Below, one piece after another: positions 44,505 to 52,937 of a stretch of 64,000 nucleotides of DNA; positions within the stretch are counted from its first letter, which is position 1, and every line of letters starts with the position of its first letter. Made by a program: the position numbers and the translations under genes. Location of the stretch: the NCBI RefSeq assembly GCF_026340655.1, contig NZ_JAPEOZ010000001.1:7874001-7938000 (forward strand). Reading direction: 5' to 3'. Source of the stretch: Streptomyces sp. NBC_01275 (GTDB lineage Bacteria > Actinomycetota > Actinomycetes > Streptomycetales > Streptomycetaceae). The notes under the pieces are model-generated. The model was not told where the DNA came from and ran no database searches. It worked only from the letters and a program-made list of their open reading frames with translations.

Positions 44505-45077
44505 TCAGCGGTGGCGACCGCCCGGCCTAGGTGGCGGGGGCGGCGGCGGGCCTTCCTGACGGGTGAGCGTCGCGAGGAAGCGTTGGAAGCCGAGGTGGTC
44601 GTCGAGTTCCTTGGCCGCGTCACGAAGGGATTCCGAGGTGCGCCGCAGGAAGGCGCGGGCTGAGGCGTGGTCGATGACCATGCGATTCGCGAGGTAGTGC
44701 CGGTCGGTCGGGTTGGCAGACCGGGGCAGGGCCAGGGCACACTCCGCAGTCTCGGTGAAGTGCGGGGCTGCGTAGCTCGACATGGTCGCCGCCGTGCCGA
44801 GATGCTTCAGAACGGTGCTGCCGGCGCGGGTGGTGTGGTGTGGGCTCCGGGCGAAGTCAGCAGTGAGCCGGAGGACATCGCGGGAGAGGTCCTGTGCGTC
44901 GGTGGCGTGCTGGAGCAGCGCGGCGTAGGAAGGCGTGGCCGGTACGTGTCCGTTCTCGTCCAGCAGCTCCCACTGCTGGGCAGTGTTGAGCAGTTCGTCC
45001 TTCATCGCATTGAGCGCGCCGATAAGCTGGAGCACCTCGGCGCTCGGTATCAAGTCGCGTTGGAAGTCTGGCCTCAC
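44505..45077 (-). CDS. Hypothetical helical protein downstream of VirB4-like ATPase
   Basis: A 190-aa helical protein with GTG start at 45077, 14 bases after the ATPase stop, and GAGG close upstream. Segments such as VLQLIGALNAMKDELLNTAQ and DLSRDVLRLTADFARSPHH suggest a helical bundle. The tail has a run of eight prolines. Position suggests an accessory transfer protein; no homology recognised. Confidence 0.7.
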   Translation of the reverse strand: MRPDFQRDLIPSAEVLQLIGALNAMKDELLNTAQQWELLDENGHVPATPSYAALLQHATDAQDLSRDVLRLTADFARSPHHTTRAGSTVLKHLGTAATMSSYAAPHFTETAECALALPRSANPTDRHYLANRMVIDHASARAFLRRTSESLRDAAKELDDHLGFQRFLATLTRQEGPPPPPPPRPGGRHR

Positions 45078-45091
45078 GGGCCTCTTGGTCC

Positions 45092-46606
45092 TCAGTGCAT
45101 ACGGGCGTCGGTGTCGAAGAGCGCCAGTTCGTGGCTGTGCAGGAGGTGCTGAACAATGAAGCTCCGACCTGCGACTTTCCACAGGCCACGCCCTCGGTTG
45201 AGGTGCGCGATAGCGTCCATCTCGACGGAGGTCAGGCCGAGCAGGGAGGCCGCGGCGTGGAGCTGGTCGGTCTCCTGGCGGTAGATGATTCGGGTGCTGC
45301 AGTCGGCGAGGAGTCCCTCGGCCAGGGCCCGGCCTTGTGATCCGGCGTCACCTGCGGTGAGCAGGTCGGACAGCCGGTGGATCACCATGAGGTTGGCGAT
45401 GCCGAGGCCGCGTGAGAGCTTCCACTGGGCCTGCATCCGCTGGAGCAGGCCGACGTGCCGCATCAGCCGCCACGCCTCGTCGTACACGATCCAGCGCCGG
45501 CCGCCGGACGGGTCGGAGAGGGCGGACTCCATCCAGGCGCTCGCGCAGGTCATCGCGAGGACGAGGGCGGTGTCGTCGCCGGATCCGCCGAGACGGGACA
45601 GGTCGATGGTGAGCATCGGCGCGTTCGGGTCGAAGCTCACGGTGGAGGGGGCGTCGAACATGCCGGCCAGGTCGCCGTGGACCAGGCGCCGCATGGCATG
45701 GGCCAGGTCGCGGGCTGCGTCGCCGAGTTGGCCCGACATCATCCCGGCGGCCTCGTCGAGCGCGCTTGGGTTGTTGAGGGTGGCGGCGACGTCGCCGAGG
45801 AGCGGGGTGCGGTGCGTATCGGCGGCGCGGGTGACGACGGCGTCGAGGGCGACATCCAAGGCGGTGTGCTCCATGGGCATCAGGTCCCGGCCTAGGACGG
45901 TCCGGGCAAGGGAGCCGAGCAGGAGCAGGCGTCGTTTGCGGATCTCGCCGACCCAGTCGGCCTTGGACACGCTCTCCGGGCGCGGGGCCGCGTCCAGGGG
46001 GTTCAGGCGACCCGACAGTCCGGGACCGAGGGCGACGGACCGGCCGCCGAGGGCTTCTGCCACCGGAGTCCACTCGCCCTTCGGGTCACACGGGACGTAG
46101 ACGCGGTATCCGAAGGCGACCGATCGCAGCGCGAAGGACTTGGCGAGGGCGCTCTTGCCCTGGCCGATCACGCCGGCGAGCAAAAGGTTGGGGTTGGTGA
46201 ATCCCTCGACTTTGCCGTACAGAGCGAACGGGTCGAAGACGAATGATGCTTCGGCGTGGACGTCGCGGCCGATGTAGATGCCCTCGGCGCCGAGTCCGCC
46301 TTCGGCGAGGAAGGGATAGGCGCCAGCCGCGACCGCGGTGGTCATGCGGTGGGCGGGCAGCTTCAGCCGGTTCCCGCGAGAGGAGGAGGGCCCGGGGCGT
46401 CCGCTCGGTGGGTAGAGCGGGGCGGGCATCTGGTGCTCGGCGGGCGTGCTTTCGCTCTGGTGGGCGCTGGCTTCGGCGCGGACTTTGGCGGTGGCCTCGG
46501 CGAGCTGGCGGCGGGCGGCCTTGCGGCTGGCGCGGTCGGTGCCGTGAGGGGTGAACAGCGGGCTGGCGGACGCGCGGCGGGCGCGACGGGCGGGCCGGTG
46601 GCTCAT
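45092..46606 (-). CDS. VirB4-like conjugal transfer ATPase
   Basis: A 504-aa protein with P-loop AGVIGQGKSALAKSFALR near residue 145, YVPCDPKGEWTPVAEALGG after it, Walker B RWIVYDEAWRLM near 370, and RRLVHGDLAGMFDAP between. This is the C-terminal ATPase half of VirB4/TraC-type enzymes, which power assembly and substrate transfer in type IV secretion. The first 80 residues are basic and low complexity. The usual VirB4 N-terminal half is absent; the SCO6880-type gene upstream may supply it. Same strand and run as the other T4SS genes. Confidence 0.88.
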   Translation of the reverse strand: MSHRPARRARRASASPLFTPHGTDRASRKAARRQLAEATAKVRAEASAHQSESTPAEHQMPAPLYPPSGRPGPSSSRGNRLKLPAHRMTTAVAAGAYPFLAEGGLGAEGIYIGRDVHAEASFVFDPFALYGKVEGFTNPNLLLAGVIGQGKSALAKSFALRSVAFGYRVYVPCDPKGEWTPVAEALGGRSVALGPGLSGRLNPLDAAPRPESVSKADWVGEIRKRRLLLLGSLARTVLGRDLMPMEHTALDVALDAVVTRAADTHRTPLLGDVAATLNNPSALDEAAGMMSGQLGDAARDLAHAMRRLVHGDLAGMFDAPSTVSFDPNAPMLTIDLSRLGGSGDDTALVLAMTCASAWMESALSDPSGGRRWIVYDEAWRLMRHVGLLQRMQAQWKLSRGLGIANLMVIHRLSDLLTAGDAGSQGRALAEGLLADCSTRIIYRQETDQLHAAASLLGLTSVEMDAIAHLNRGRGLWKVAGRSFIVQHLLHSHELALFDTDARMH

Positions 46607-46634
46607 CGGGGGCCCTCGATTCTGCGGGTGGTGC

Positions 46635-47096
46635 TCATCGCACGCAGGCCGTGGTGTGCGGCCGGAGGTCGGTGGGGGTGGTTTTGCGGCGGACTACGTG
46701 TCCGGCGGCGAGGTGGCGTTGGCAGATCGTCAGCACGGGCGGGCCCTCGGGGAGCCGCTCTGGATGGCAGGCGCTTGTCTCGGCGTCGGCCTGGGGTGTG
46801 CCAGGCAGCAGGTGGAAGGCGGCGTGGACTTCGCTGGTGGCCTGCCAGAGCCTGGTGTGGGCGGTGGCCAGGTGACGTCCGGCGACCGGGTGCGGGGGCC
46901 GGGTGTGGTCGGCGAGCCGGTCCAGAAGCTGGAGCAGAGCGGTGAGGTGGGCGTGCAGCACGTCAAGGTGCAGACGGTCTCCGGGCTTGGGCGGATCCGC
47001 GTCCGACGGCGCCAAGGCCCGTGCGTGGTGGCGGATGCCGGCGCTCGCGGCGCGGAGGTAGGGGTGCGCGTCGTCGGGGCGCTTAGGAGAGGTCAA
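46635..47096 (-). CDS. Hypothetical helical protein within the transfer operon
   Basis: A 153-aa protein. I chose the TTG at 47096 with AAGGA 9 bases upstream; the longer frame from 47183 is low complexity. Residues 10-95 are helical (HLDVLHAHLTALLQLLDRLA) and the end has ERLPEGPPVLTICQRHLAAG. Lies between the SCO6880-type and VirB4-like genes; probably an accessory transfer protein, without a recognised domain. Confidence 0.65.
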   Translation of the reverse strand: MTSPKRPDDAHPYLRAASAGIRHHARALAPSDADPPKPGDRLHLDVLHAHLTALLQLLDRLADHTRPPHPVAGRHLATAHTRLWQATSEVHAAFHLLPGTPQADAETSACHPERLPEGPPVLTICQRHLAAGHVVRRKTTPTDLRPHTTACVR

Positions 47097-47196
47097 AGGT
47101 GGTGGTCCTTCCTGCCGGTAGGCAGGGCAGTGAGGGGCGACCCGGCGCGGGTGAACCGGAGTGCGGTGGGTCAGGGCGCGCACGAGCGCGGCTGGT

Positions 47197-48669
47197 TCAC
47201 AGGGCGGTGCGGGCCAGCGGGAGCGCGGTGAGGGCGAAGGCGTCGGGCTGCTGGTAGTTGAGCCGTCGGAGGTCGACGCCGGAGGTGACGGCGTGGGTCT
47301 CGATCTGTGCGCAGGCGGCGTCCAGGAGGGCGTCGGTCTCGGCGGTGACGGTGACCAGGCCGGTCAGTGCGACGTCCGCGTGCCCGGCGATGAGCTGGCG
47401 TTCGCGGGTTTTGACGTCGGCGTACTCGATGGAGTCCTCTTCGGAATCGACCTGTCCGCGGCGTGCGCGCTCGTTGGCGTCGGCGATGATCGCGGCCTTC
47501 TTGCGCTGGACGTCCCGCAGTGCGGACTCGAGCCCCTGCGGCACGTATATGAGGGAGAGGCTGCGGCGCACGCCGGCCGTGAACATCAGCCCGTGCAGGA
47601 ACCCGGCCCCCATCTCGGTCCTCGGCCAGTTCTCCACCCAGTACGTCGCGTGCCGTGCGCTGTCGGTGGCGAGGCGGTCGTACTCCTCGCACTGGACGAC
47701 GGGACCGGCGGCTGCGGGGTCGGCTTCGGCGCGGCCGGTCTCGGACCACTGCTGGAGCGCGGCGAGGGCCTTCGGGTCGTAGGCGGTGCGAATGACGGCG
47801 GCGATTTCCCGTGCGCTCAGCCAGCCGGTGACCTGGAGACCTGCGTTGCGGGCGGCCTGCGCGATGGACGCGGTGGTCTGCTGCATGACGGTGAACGCCC
47901 CGGGCAGCCCTCCGCCGGCCTGGTTGATCAGGCGCCGGGCGGCCTTGAGGTCGAGGGAGATGGCGAGGTAGGTCTCGTGCGGGGCGGCGGCAGGGCCGGC
48001 AGAGGAGACCAGCTCGGAGTAGATCTGTCCGGCGACGGGGGTCTGTGGCTGCCCGTTGTGGGTCCAGTGGCGGGTGAGGGTGTCGCCCGAGTCGGGGACG
48101 GTGCGTTCCAGCACCTGCACGGTGGCGATGTGCCCGGTGCGGGCGATGCCCGCGAGCGCGCGTCCCCAGCTGCTCACGTTGTGGTTCTGGGTAAGGGGGT
48201 CGAGGAGGGCGAAGGCGCGGCTGGTGACGCAGGCGACGGCGGTCAGGGTCTGCTGGTGCGGGTCGTGGACGGCTGCGGCGCCGTTGGCGGAGTCGCCGGG
48301 GGTGACCACCTTGAGGGAAGCGGCGGTGCCGGGCAGATGGAGGACGCCGTCCTGCCGGGGCCGGGTGACGGGCCGAGCAAGCCAGAGGGTCTGGCCGGTG
48401 CGGCGACGGTGCGCATACCGGATGACGATCGGCGCCCAGTCGATCAGGGAGCGGCCGTGCCGGCGGATCGCGACGAGTGCCCCGGATGCCGCCCACAGCG
48501 GTGCCAGGGCGACGGCGCCGAGAAGCCCGGTGGAGATCACCGTCATCAGCAGCAGGGCCAGCATGCAGGAGACGAGGACGAGTTGAGGCAGGGAGAGGCC
48601 GAGGAGGATGCCGCGGCGGCTCCGGTGCGGGAACTTCACCGTGACCGGGGCGACGGAAAGATCAGTCAA
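47197..48669 (-). CDS. SCO6880 family conjugal transfer protein
   Basis: A 490-aa protein with two membrane segments near residues 22-65 (LVLVSCMLALLLMTVISTGL, then AVALAPLWAASGALVAI) followed by a large soluble part. It matches the SCO6880-type proteins of actinomycete T4SS, thought to combine a PrgI/VirB3-like membrane part with the N-terminal half of VirB4. The separate 504-aa ATPase then gives the rest. Start is a TTG at 48669. A strong hairpin lies in the 82-bp gap before it. Confidence 0.85.
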   Translation of the reverse strand: MTDLSVAPVTVKFPHRSRRGILLGLSLPQLVLVSCMLALLLMTVISTGLLGAVALAPLWAASGALVAIRRHGRSLIDWAPIVIRYAHRRRTGQTLWLARPVTRPRQDGVLHLPGTAASLKVVTPGDSANGAAAVHDPHQQTLTAVACVTSRAFALLDPLTQNHNVSSWGRALAGIARTGHIATVQVLERTVPDSGDTLTRHWTHNGQPQTPVAGQIYSELVSSAGPAAAPHETYLAISLDLKAARRLINQAGGGLPGAFTVMQQTTASIAQAARNAGLQVTGWLSAREIAAVIRTAYDPKALAALQQWSETGRAEADPAAAGPVVQCEEYDRLATDSARHATYWVENWPRTEMGAGFLHGLMFTAGVRRSLSLIYVPQGLESALRDVQRKKAAIIADANERARRGQVDSEEDSIEYADVKTRERQLIAGHADVALTGLVTVTAETDALLDAACAQIETHAVTSGVDLRRLNYQQPDAFALTALPLARTAL

Positions 48670-48697
48670 GGGGCAGGTCCTGGAGGCGCGGGTGGAA

Positions 48698-48736
48698 CCC
48701 GGGGGCGGGAGGGCGCGTGCACGTCCCGCCCCCGGG
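48698..48736 (-). terminator. Strong hairpin inside the transfer operon
   Basis: CCCGGGGGCGGGA (48698-48710) and TCCCGCCCCCGGG (48724-48736) form a perfect 13-bp stem with a 13-base loop. It lies just beyond the stop of the SCO6881-type gene and about 30 bases before the SCO6880-type start. There is no T-run. It may attenuate or partly terminate transcription, or protect the upstream mRNA. Confidence 0.6.
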
Positions 48737-48750
48737 AGTCGGTCAGGGAA

Positions 48751-50121
48751 TCAGAGGCCGGTCGGAGGCGGCGGGGGCCCGCTCGCCCCGCTGGACGGGG
48801 CGTTCTGCGTGCCGGAGGACGGCGGTGCCCCCTGCGGCGGCGGGGTTGTGGTCGGCGGGGTGGACTGCCATCCGCCGCTCTGCCCAGACGCGCTACTCGC
48901 ACCGGATCCGCCAGGCCCCGGGCTGCCGCCCACCTGGCCACTGGTGTCGTCGGACACGCTCGTCGGCGCGGGCTGGACGGCCTTCTCCAAGCCGGACTTG
49001 ACCGCGTCGCCGCCGGGCGAGGCACCCGTTCCGCCGCTCTGCGATCCCTCCTTGCCCTCGCCGCCTCCGCCGGTCGGGTTGGCAGCGATGTCGCCGGGGA
49101 ACCCGCCGCCGTCGGGGCCCTGCGGTGCGGCACCCGCGCCGGCGGCAGCGCCACCGGTTCCGGCGGTGGCCGCAGCAGCGGCGGCCTTGCGGGCCGCCTT
49201 CTCGGCGTGAGCCTTCGCGATCTGCGCACCGGCGCCGCCGGCACGGTGGATGGACTCCCCGTCGGTCCCGTCGGCCGCCCAGTGCACGAACTTGAAGACC
49301 GCGTACGGGCACAGCAGCACCAGGATCATGATGACGATGCCGGACATGACGTCGGCGAGGGCGGCGATGCCGTCCTCGGCCTCGGTCTTGCCCATGGCAG
49401 CGATGCCGAGCACGAAGATCACGGTCATCAGCAGCTTCGAGACCACGAGGGTGGCGGTGGCTTCGATCCAGCCCTTGCGCCAGCGCCGGGCGACTTCCCA
49501 GCCGCCGCCGGCGGACGCGAAGACGGCGAGGGTGACCATGACGAGGATGCCGACCTTGCGGACCATCATCACGCACCAGTAGAGGAAGGCGCCGATGGCG
49601 GCGCCGAGCCCGACGACGACCGGGACGAGCCAGCCGAGTCCGGACAGCGATCCGATCTGGTTGACCTTCACGATACGGCGCACGGCTGACTCGATGTTCA
49701 GGTGCGCGGTCTTGAACAGGCCGTCGCTGACGGCGTCGACGACTTCGACGGCCACCGTGGTCAGGGCGATGGCGCAGAAGGCGAACAGGACGCCGCTCAT
49801 GGTGCCGGTGAACGCTTGTGTCAGCGCTTGCCCGTCGCGCCGGATGGCGGCCCGGACCAGCTGTGCGCAGAACGTGGCGACCAGCAGGACCAGGCCCAGT
49901 GGCAGCAGCATCTCGTAGTTGTCACGGAACCATCCGGCGTTCAGATCCACCTTCGTGGTGGTGTCGACCGCCTCGGCGGCCAGGTCGGCTGCGGCGGCGG
50001 CCAGTTCACCGGCGGACTTCGCCATCCAGTCACCGATGGCCTTGCCGGGGTCCGAGGCGAAATCCACCGCGTCGCCGACCGTGCACAACTTGTCGGCCAG
50101 GGGGTAATCACAGAAGCCCAC
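48751..50121 (-). CDS. SCO6881 family, VirB6-like polytopic membrane protein
   Basis: A 456-aa protein with six or so membrane segments between residues about 55 and 285 (YEMLLPLGLVLLVATFCAQL, GVLFAFCAIALTTVAVEVVD, VVVGLGAAIGAFLYWCVMMV, VGILVMVTLAVFASAGG, MTVIFVLGIAAM, IVIMILVLLCPYAVFKFVHW). A 150-residue Gly/Ala/Pro-rich tail follows. This topology and position fit the SCO6881/VirB6-like inner-membrane channel component. GTG start with AGGAGG 10-12 bases upstream. Confidence 0.87.
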   Translation of the reverse strand: MGFCDYPLADKLCTVGDAVDFASDPGKAIGDWMAKSAGELAAAAADLAAEAVDTTTKVDLNAGWFRDNYEMLLPLGLVLLVATFCAQLVRAAIRRDGQALTQAFTGTMSGVLFAFCAIALTTVAVEVVDAVSDGLFKTAHLNIESAVRRIVKVNQIGSLSGLGWLVPVVVGLGAAIGAFLYWCVMMVRKVGILVMVTLAVFASAGGGWEVARRWRKGWIEATATLVVSKLLMTVIFVLGIAAMGKTEAEDGIAALADVMSGIVIMILVLLCPYAVFKFVHWAADGTDGESIHRAGGAGAQIAKAHAEKAARKAAAAAATAGTGGAAAGAGAAPQGPDGGGFPGDIAANPTGGGGEGKEGSQSGGTGASPGGDAVKSGLEKAVQPAPTSVSDDTSGQVGGSPGPGGSGASSASGQSGGWQSTPPTTTPPPQGAPPSSGTQNAPSSGASGPPPPPTGL

Positions 50122-50157
50122 GGGGAGTTACTCCTCCTTTCGTGTCTCAGGCGCGGG

Positions 50158-50847
50158 TCACTGCGTGACGCTCGGAGCGATGGCGGCCAGGGTGCAGTCG
50201 TGGTTCGGGCGGCACTGGACGGCGAGCGTCACGGCCCGTTCCTCGGCCCCTCCGCCGCCCTTCTTCCAACTGAGCGTCTGCTTGCCGTTGACGGTGACGA
50301 CGTAGATGTACGCCTCAGTGATCGCGGACGGGTCCTCGGCCAGGGCCTGCTTGAACGCGCTGGGGTAGTGGCCCTCGGTGACGTGGGCGGTGGCGTGCTG
50401 GTCCTGGTCGGCCATCCGTGACCACAGCACGGGGTCAGGAACCTGGCCGGAGACCGAGGCCCAGTCGGCGTACTTGGTCTCGGCGGTCATCCAGGCGCGC
50501 ATGCCGGCGAGCTGCTGGTCGCGGCTGGTGTCACGGGTGTCGTAGGACCACAGCATCTGGGCCGCTGCCTTGGCGTAGGCGATCGGCTCGGAGATCTGCG
50601 GCGGCTTGGGCACCGACCCGGATCCGGAGGAAGGCTTCGGGGCGGCCTCGGAGGAGGACGGGCTGCCGGTTGGGGCAGGAGCCACGGCGCCCGGAGCCTG
50701 GTGGCTATTCCCGCCTCCGGTCAGCAGGGCGACGACCCCGGCGATGGCGAGCAGGACGGCGGCGGCGGCGACGATCGCGATGCGCCGGTTGGCCGACCAC
50801 CCCGAGCCGTACGAGGACAGTGAGAGGGACGGGGATCGTTTCCGCAT
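50158..50847 (-). CDS. Conjugal transfer protein, VirB8/TcpC-like
   Basis: A 229-aa protein: short basic cytoplasmic N-terminus, one membrane segment (IAIVAAAAVLLAIAGVVALL, residues 23-42), a Pro/Ser-rich linker and a soluble domain (AAAQMLWSYDTRDTSRDQQL to ALAEDPSAITEAYIYVVTVN). That is the VirB8/TcpC layout, an NTF2-like scaffold on the outer face of the membrane. ATG overlaps the previous stop (TAATG). Assignment is by topology and position. Confidence 0.75.
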   Translation of the reverse strand: MRKRSPSLSLSSYGSGWSANRRIAIVAAAAVLLAIAGVVALLTGGGNSHQAPGAVAPAPTGSPSSSEAAPKPSSGSGSVPKPPQISEPIAYAKAAAQMLWSYDTRDTSRDQQLAGMRAWMTAETKYADWASVSGQVPDPVLWSRMADQDQHATAHVTEGHYPSAFKQALAEDPSAITEAYIYVVTVNGKQTLSWKKGGGGAEERAVTLAVQCRPNHDCTLAAIAPSVTQ

Positions 50848-51161
50848 TAGTGGACCTGCGAGCCCAGGCCGGAGAAGAAGGCCACGATGCCGTTCGCGGC
50901 GCCCAGACCGAGGGCGGCGCCGGCGGCGACCACGGCGCCCTTCTTCCCGTTGGCCTCAGCCTGGTGGCCACCGGTGTGGTGGCCCCAGGCCCAGACGCCG
51001 AGCGAGACGGCGAGGGCGCCAACGACGGCGATGATGCCGAACATGTTGATCGAGTTGACGACGTTCTTCAGCACGCTCAGGCCGGGCAGGCCACCGCCCT
51101 TGGGTGAAATTCCTGGGTCATAGGCGAGCTGGATGACGCGGTCTGCGAGGGGGACGGACAT
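50847..51161 (-). CDS. Small membrane protein, DUF6112-like (pilin/VirB2-like)
   Basis: A 104-aa protein with two hydrophobic segments (MFGIIAVVGALAVSLGVWAW near residue 40 and VVAAGAALGLGAANGIVAFF near 76) separated by a short polar loop. Size and topology recall VirB2-type pilins and the DUF6112 family found at this place in actinomycete T4SS operons. The ATG has GGAG about 12 bases upstream. It is coupled to the VirB8-like gene. Confidence 0.72.
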   Translation of the reverse strand: MSVPLADRVIQLAYDPGISPKGGGLPGLSVLKNVVNSINMFGIIAVVGALAVSLGVWAWGHHTGGHQAEANGKKGAVVAAGAALGLGAANGIVAFFSGLGSQVH

Positions 51162-51297
51162 AGGGGTGGTGGGGCTCCTTGCATACGCGGGCCCAGTGAG
51201 GGCCGGCGGGGAAGGCGAAAGCGGAGGGGGGCGCGCGAAGGGCGCGGAAGTGGCCGTGGGGCCAGGGCGCCCGGGGCGATGCCTGGCGGGGGCGGCG

Positions 51298-52422
51298 TCA
51301 GAGGACGCGGCGGGCGGCGAGAATCGTCCAGTCCTTGATCGGGGTGATCCGGACCGGCTTGGTGGTGCGCGGCGCCTCGATCACGAGGCCCTCGCCCATG
51401 TACATGCCGACGTGCTCGGGCCGGGCGGCGGTGCCGCGGCTGAAGACCAGGTCACCGGGCTTGAGATGAGCGGGCGAGATCGCCTTGCCTTCGTTGACCT
51501 GCGTGTACGTCGTGCGGGTGAGCGTGATTCCGGCGTGGGCGTACGCCTGCTGCATCAGCGAGCTGCAGTCGCAGCGGCCCATGGGGTCAGGACCATGCGA
51601 CTTCGTGCAGGAGCCGCCCCACTGGTAGAGCGTCCCGAGCTGCTGCATCGCCCAGATGATGGCCTTGCGCGCCTTCGGATCGGCGTCCTTGGGGATCGAG
51701 TAACCCTTCGGGACGCTCCCCTCGGGGATGCGGCCGAACCCGGAACCGTCCTGGCCCGGCGCGCAGCCGGTCGTGGTCGACTGCTTGTCCTGGTCCGTGT
51801 CCTTGCCGTCCGCGTCACCGCCGCCGGGGAAGCTCTTGGCGATGGCGCCCTGCAGCGCGGTGGCGAGCTTCTCCCACTGCGCGTAGGCGTCTGGCAGGCC
51901 GGACTTCTGCACGGCTTGGGCGGCCTGGGTGACGGTCATCTGCTGCCACCCGCTCACTTTGAGCAAGTGCTTGTAGAACTGCTCGCTCGCGTAGGTGGGG
52001 TCGCGGATCTGCTCGGCGCTGCCCCAGCCCTGGGAAGGGCGCTGCTGGAAGAGGCCGAGGGAGTCGCGGTCGCCGTAGGCGAGGTTGCGCAGTCGGCTCT
52101 CCTGCATCGCCGTGGCGAGCGCGATGATCTGTCCCTTCTTGGGGACGTCGAGGGAGAGGCCGGCGGCCACGATCGTCTGGGCGTTGGGGACCTGCTCGGC
52201 GGGCAGGTCCAGGCCCTCGACGTGCACGTCCTTGCCGAAGGCGCCGTCGAGGATCTTGGTGACCTGTTCGGTGACCTTGTCGCTGTCGATGTCGCTCAGG
52301 CAGCTGCTGAAGGAGCCGCTGCTCTGCACGGCGTCGGCCGAGGAGGCCAGCATCATGCCGGTGCCGGCGATCAGGATCGGGGAGAGGAAGACGACGCCGA
52401 TGCCGGCGGCGAGCCCCTTCAA
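51298..52422 (-). CDS. C40 (NlpC/P60) peptidoglycan hydrolase of the transfer system
   Basis: A 374-aa exported protein. A membrane/signal segment lies in the first 30 residues. The middle (IIALATAMQESRLRNLAYGD, then SLGLFQQRPSQGW) is lysozyme/SLT-like, and the C-terminal domain has the catalytic Cys in RCDCSSLMQQAYAHAG and the His in EHVGMYMGEGLVIEAP. It should open the cell wall for the transfer apparatus (VirB1-like). The start is a TTG at 52422 overlapping the stop of a 20-codon leader frame. First structural gene after the leftward promoter. Confidence 0.88.
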   Translation of the reverse strand: MKGLAAGIGVVFLSPILIAGTGMMLASSADAVQSSGSFSSCLSDIDSDKVTEQVTKILDGAFGKDVHVEGLDLPAEQVPNAQTIVAAGLSLDVPKKGQIIALATAMQESRLRNLAYGDRDSLGLFQQRPSQGWGSAEQIRDPTYASEQFYKHLLKVSGWQQMTVTQAAQAVQKSGLPDAYAQWEKLATALQGAIAKSFPGGGDADGKDTDQDKQSTTTGCAPGQDGSGFGRIPEGSVPKGYSIPKDADPKARKAIIWAMQQLGTLYQWGGSCTKSHGPDPMGRCDCSSLMQQAYAHAGITLTRTTYTQVNEGKAISPAHLKPGDLVFSRGTAARPEHVGMYMGEGLVIEAPRTTKPVRITPIKDWTILAARRVL

Positions 52423-52481
52423 TCCGAGCGGACCGCTCGCCGGTCAGCGGCTTCGGGCATGGGTGGGTAGCGAGACGTCAT
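52419..52481 (-). CDS. 20-codon leader frame coupled to the C40 peptidase gene
   Basis: ATG at 52481 has AAGGA 7 bases upstream and reads MTSRYPPMPEAADRRAVRSD before a TGA. That TGA shares two bases with the TTG start of the peptidase gene (TTGA). It may serve to couple translation, or it may be the cytoplasmic N-terminus of the peptidase cut off by an indel, since type-II membrane proteins often have such a basic N-terminus. Confidence 0.45.
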   Translation of the reverse strand: MTSRYPPMPEAADRRAVRSD

Positions 52482-52701
52482 GTACGTGTCCTTGGGGGTG
52501 CGGTGTCCGGCATACCGCGTGCGCGAGGCGTCTCGGAAGGGCGCGGCAGCCGGGGTAGGCGATCGGGGCGGGCCGGTGCGGGGCGAGTTGCCGCTCGCTC
52601 CGCGTGGCCGGGCCGTGAGCTAGGTGTGCCGGGGCAAGGGGTACCTCCGTGAGGTGTGGCAGGGGAGTGGCCAGCGGGGGTGTGCGCCGGGCGGTTCAAA
52701 A

Positions 52702-52730
52702 ACAGTAGGCGCGGATCGGCGGTTGACCAA
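52702..52730 (-). promoter_or_regulatory. Leftward promoter of the transfer operon
   Basis: On the minus strand TTGGTC (52730-52725) is followed after 17 bases by TACTGT (52707-52702), then TTTTTGAAC. The rightward promoter 50 bp away has almost the same elements. The start point would be near 52695, about 210 bases before the leader frame. Confidence 0.6.
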
Positions 52731-52777
52731 AAAGTCGGCGTGAGGTGCCGGAAACCGATACCTCGACAGGGCACTTC

Positions 52778-52806
52778 TTGGTCGTCGGCGGTTTCGCCTC
52801 TACAGT
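52778..52806 (+). promoter_or_regulatory. Rightward promoter of the methyltransferase gene
   Basis: TTGGTC (52778-52783), 17 bases, TACAGT (52801-52806), then TTTTTGGAC. The -10 flank TAC(A/T)GTTTTTG matches the leftward promoter, which suggests common control of both arms of the element. The start point would be near 52813, leaving a leader of about 125 bases. Confidence 0.6.
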
Positions 52807-52937
52807 TTTTGGACTCCCCCTCGCCCTCCTCGGTCTGCGGCCCTGGGCTTCTGCATGCCCACTTCCGGCCCGCGAGGACTCCTGCGCGAGGCGGCTATTT
52901 CCCTCCGCGTTTCCGCAACCCGAATCGGGGTTCCTCT

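Noticed and set aside
47161..49689. Open frame of 842 codons on the plus strand
   Set aside because: Antisense to the SCO6880 and SCO6881 genes, which have clear membrane segments and family matches.
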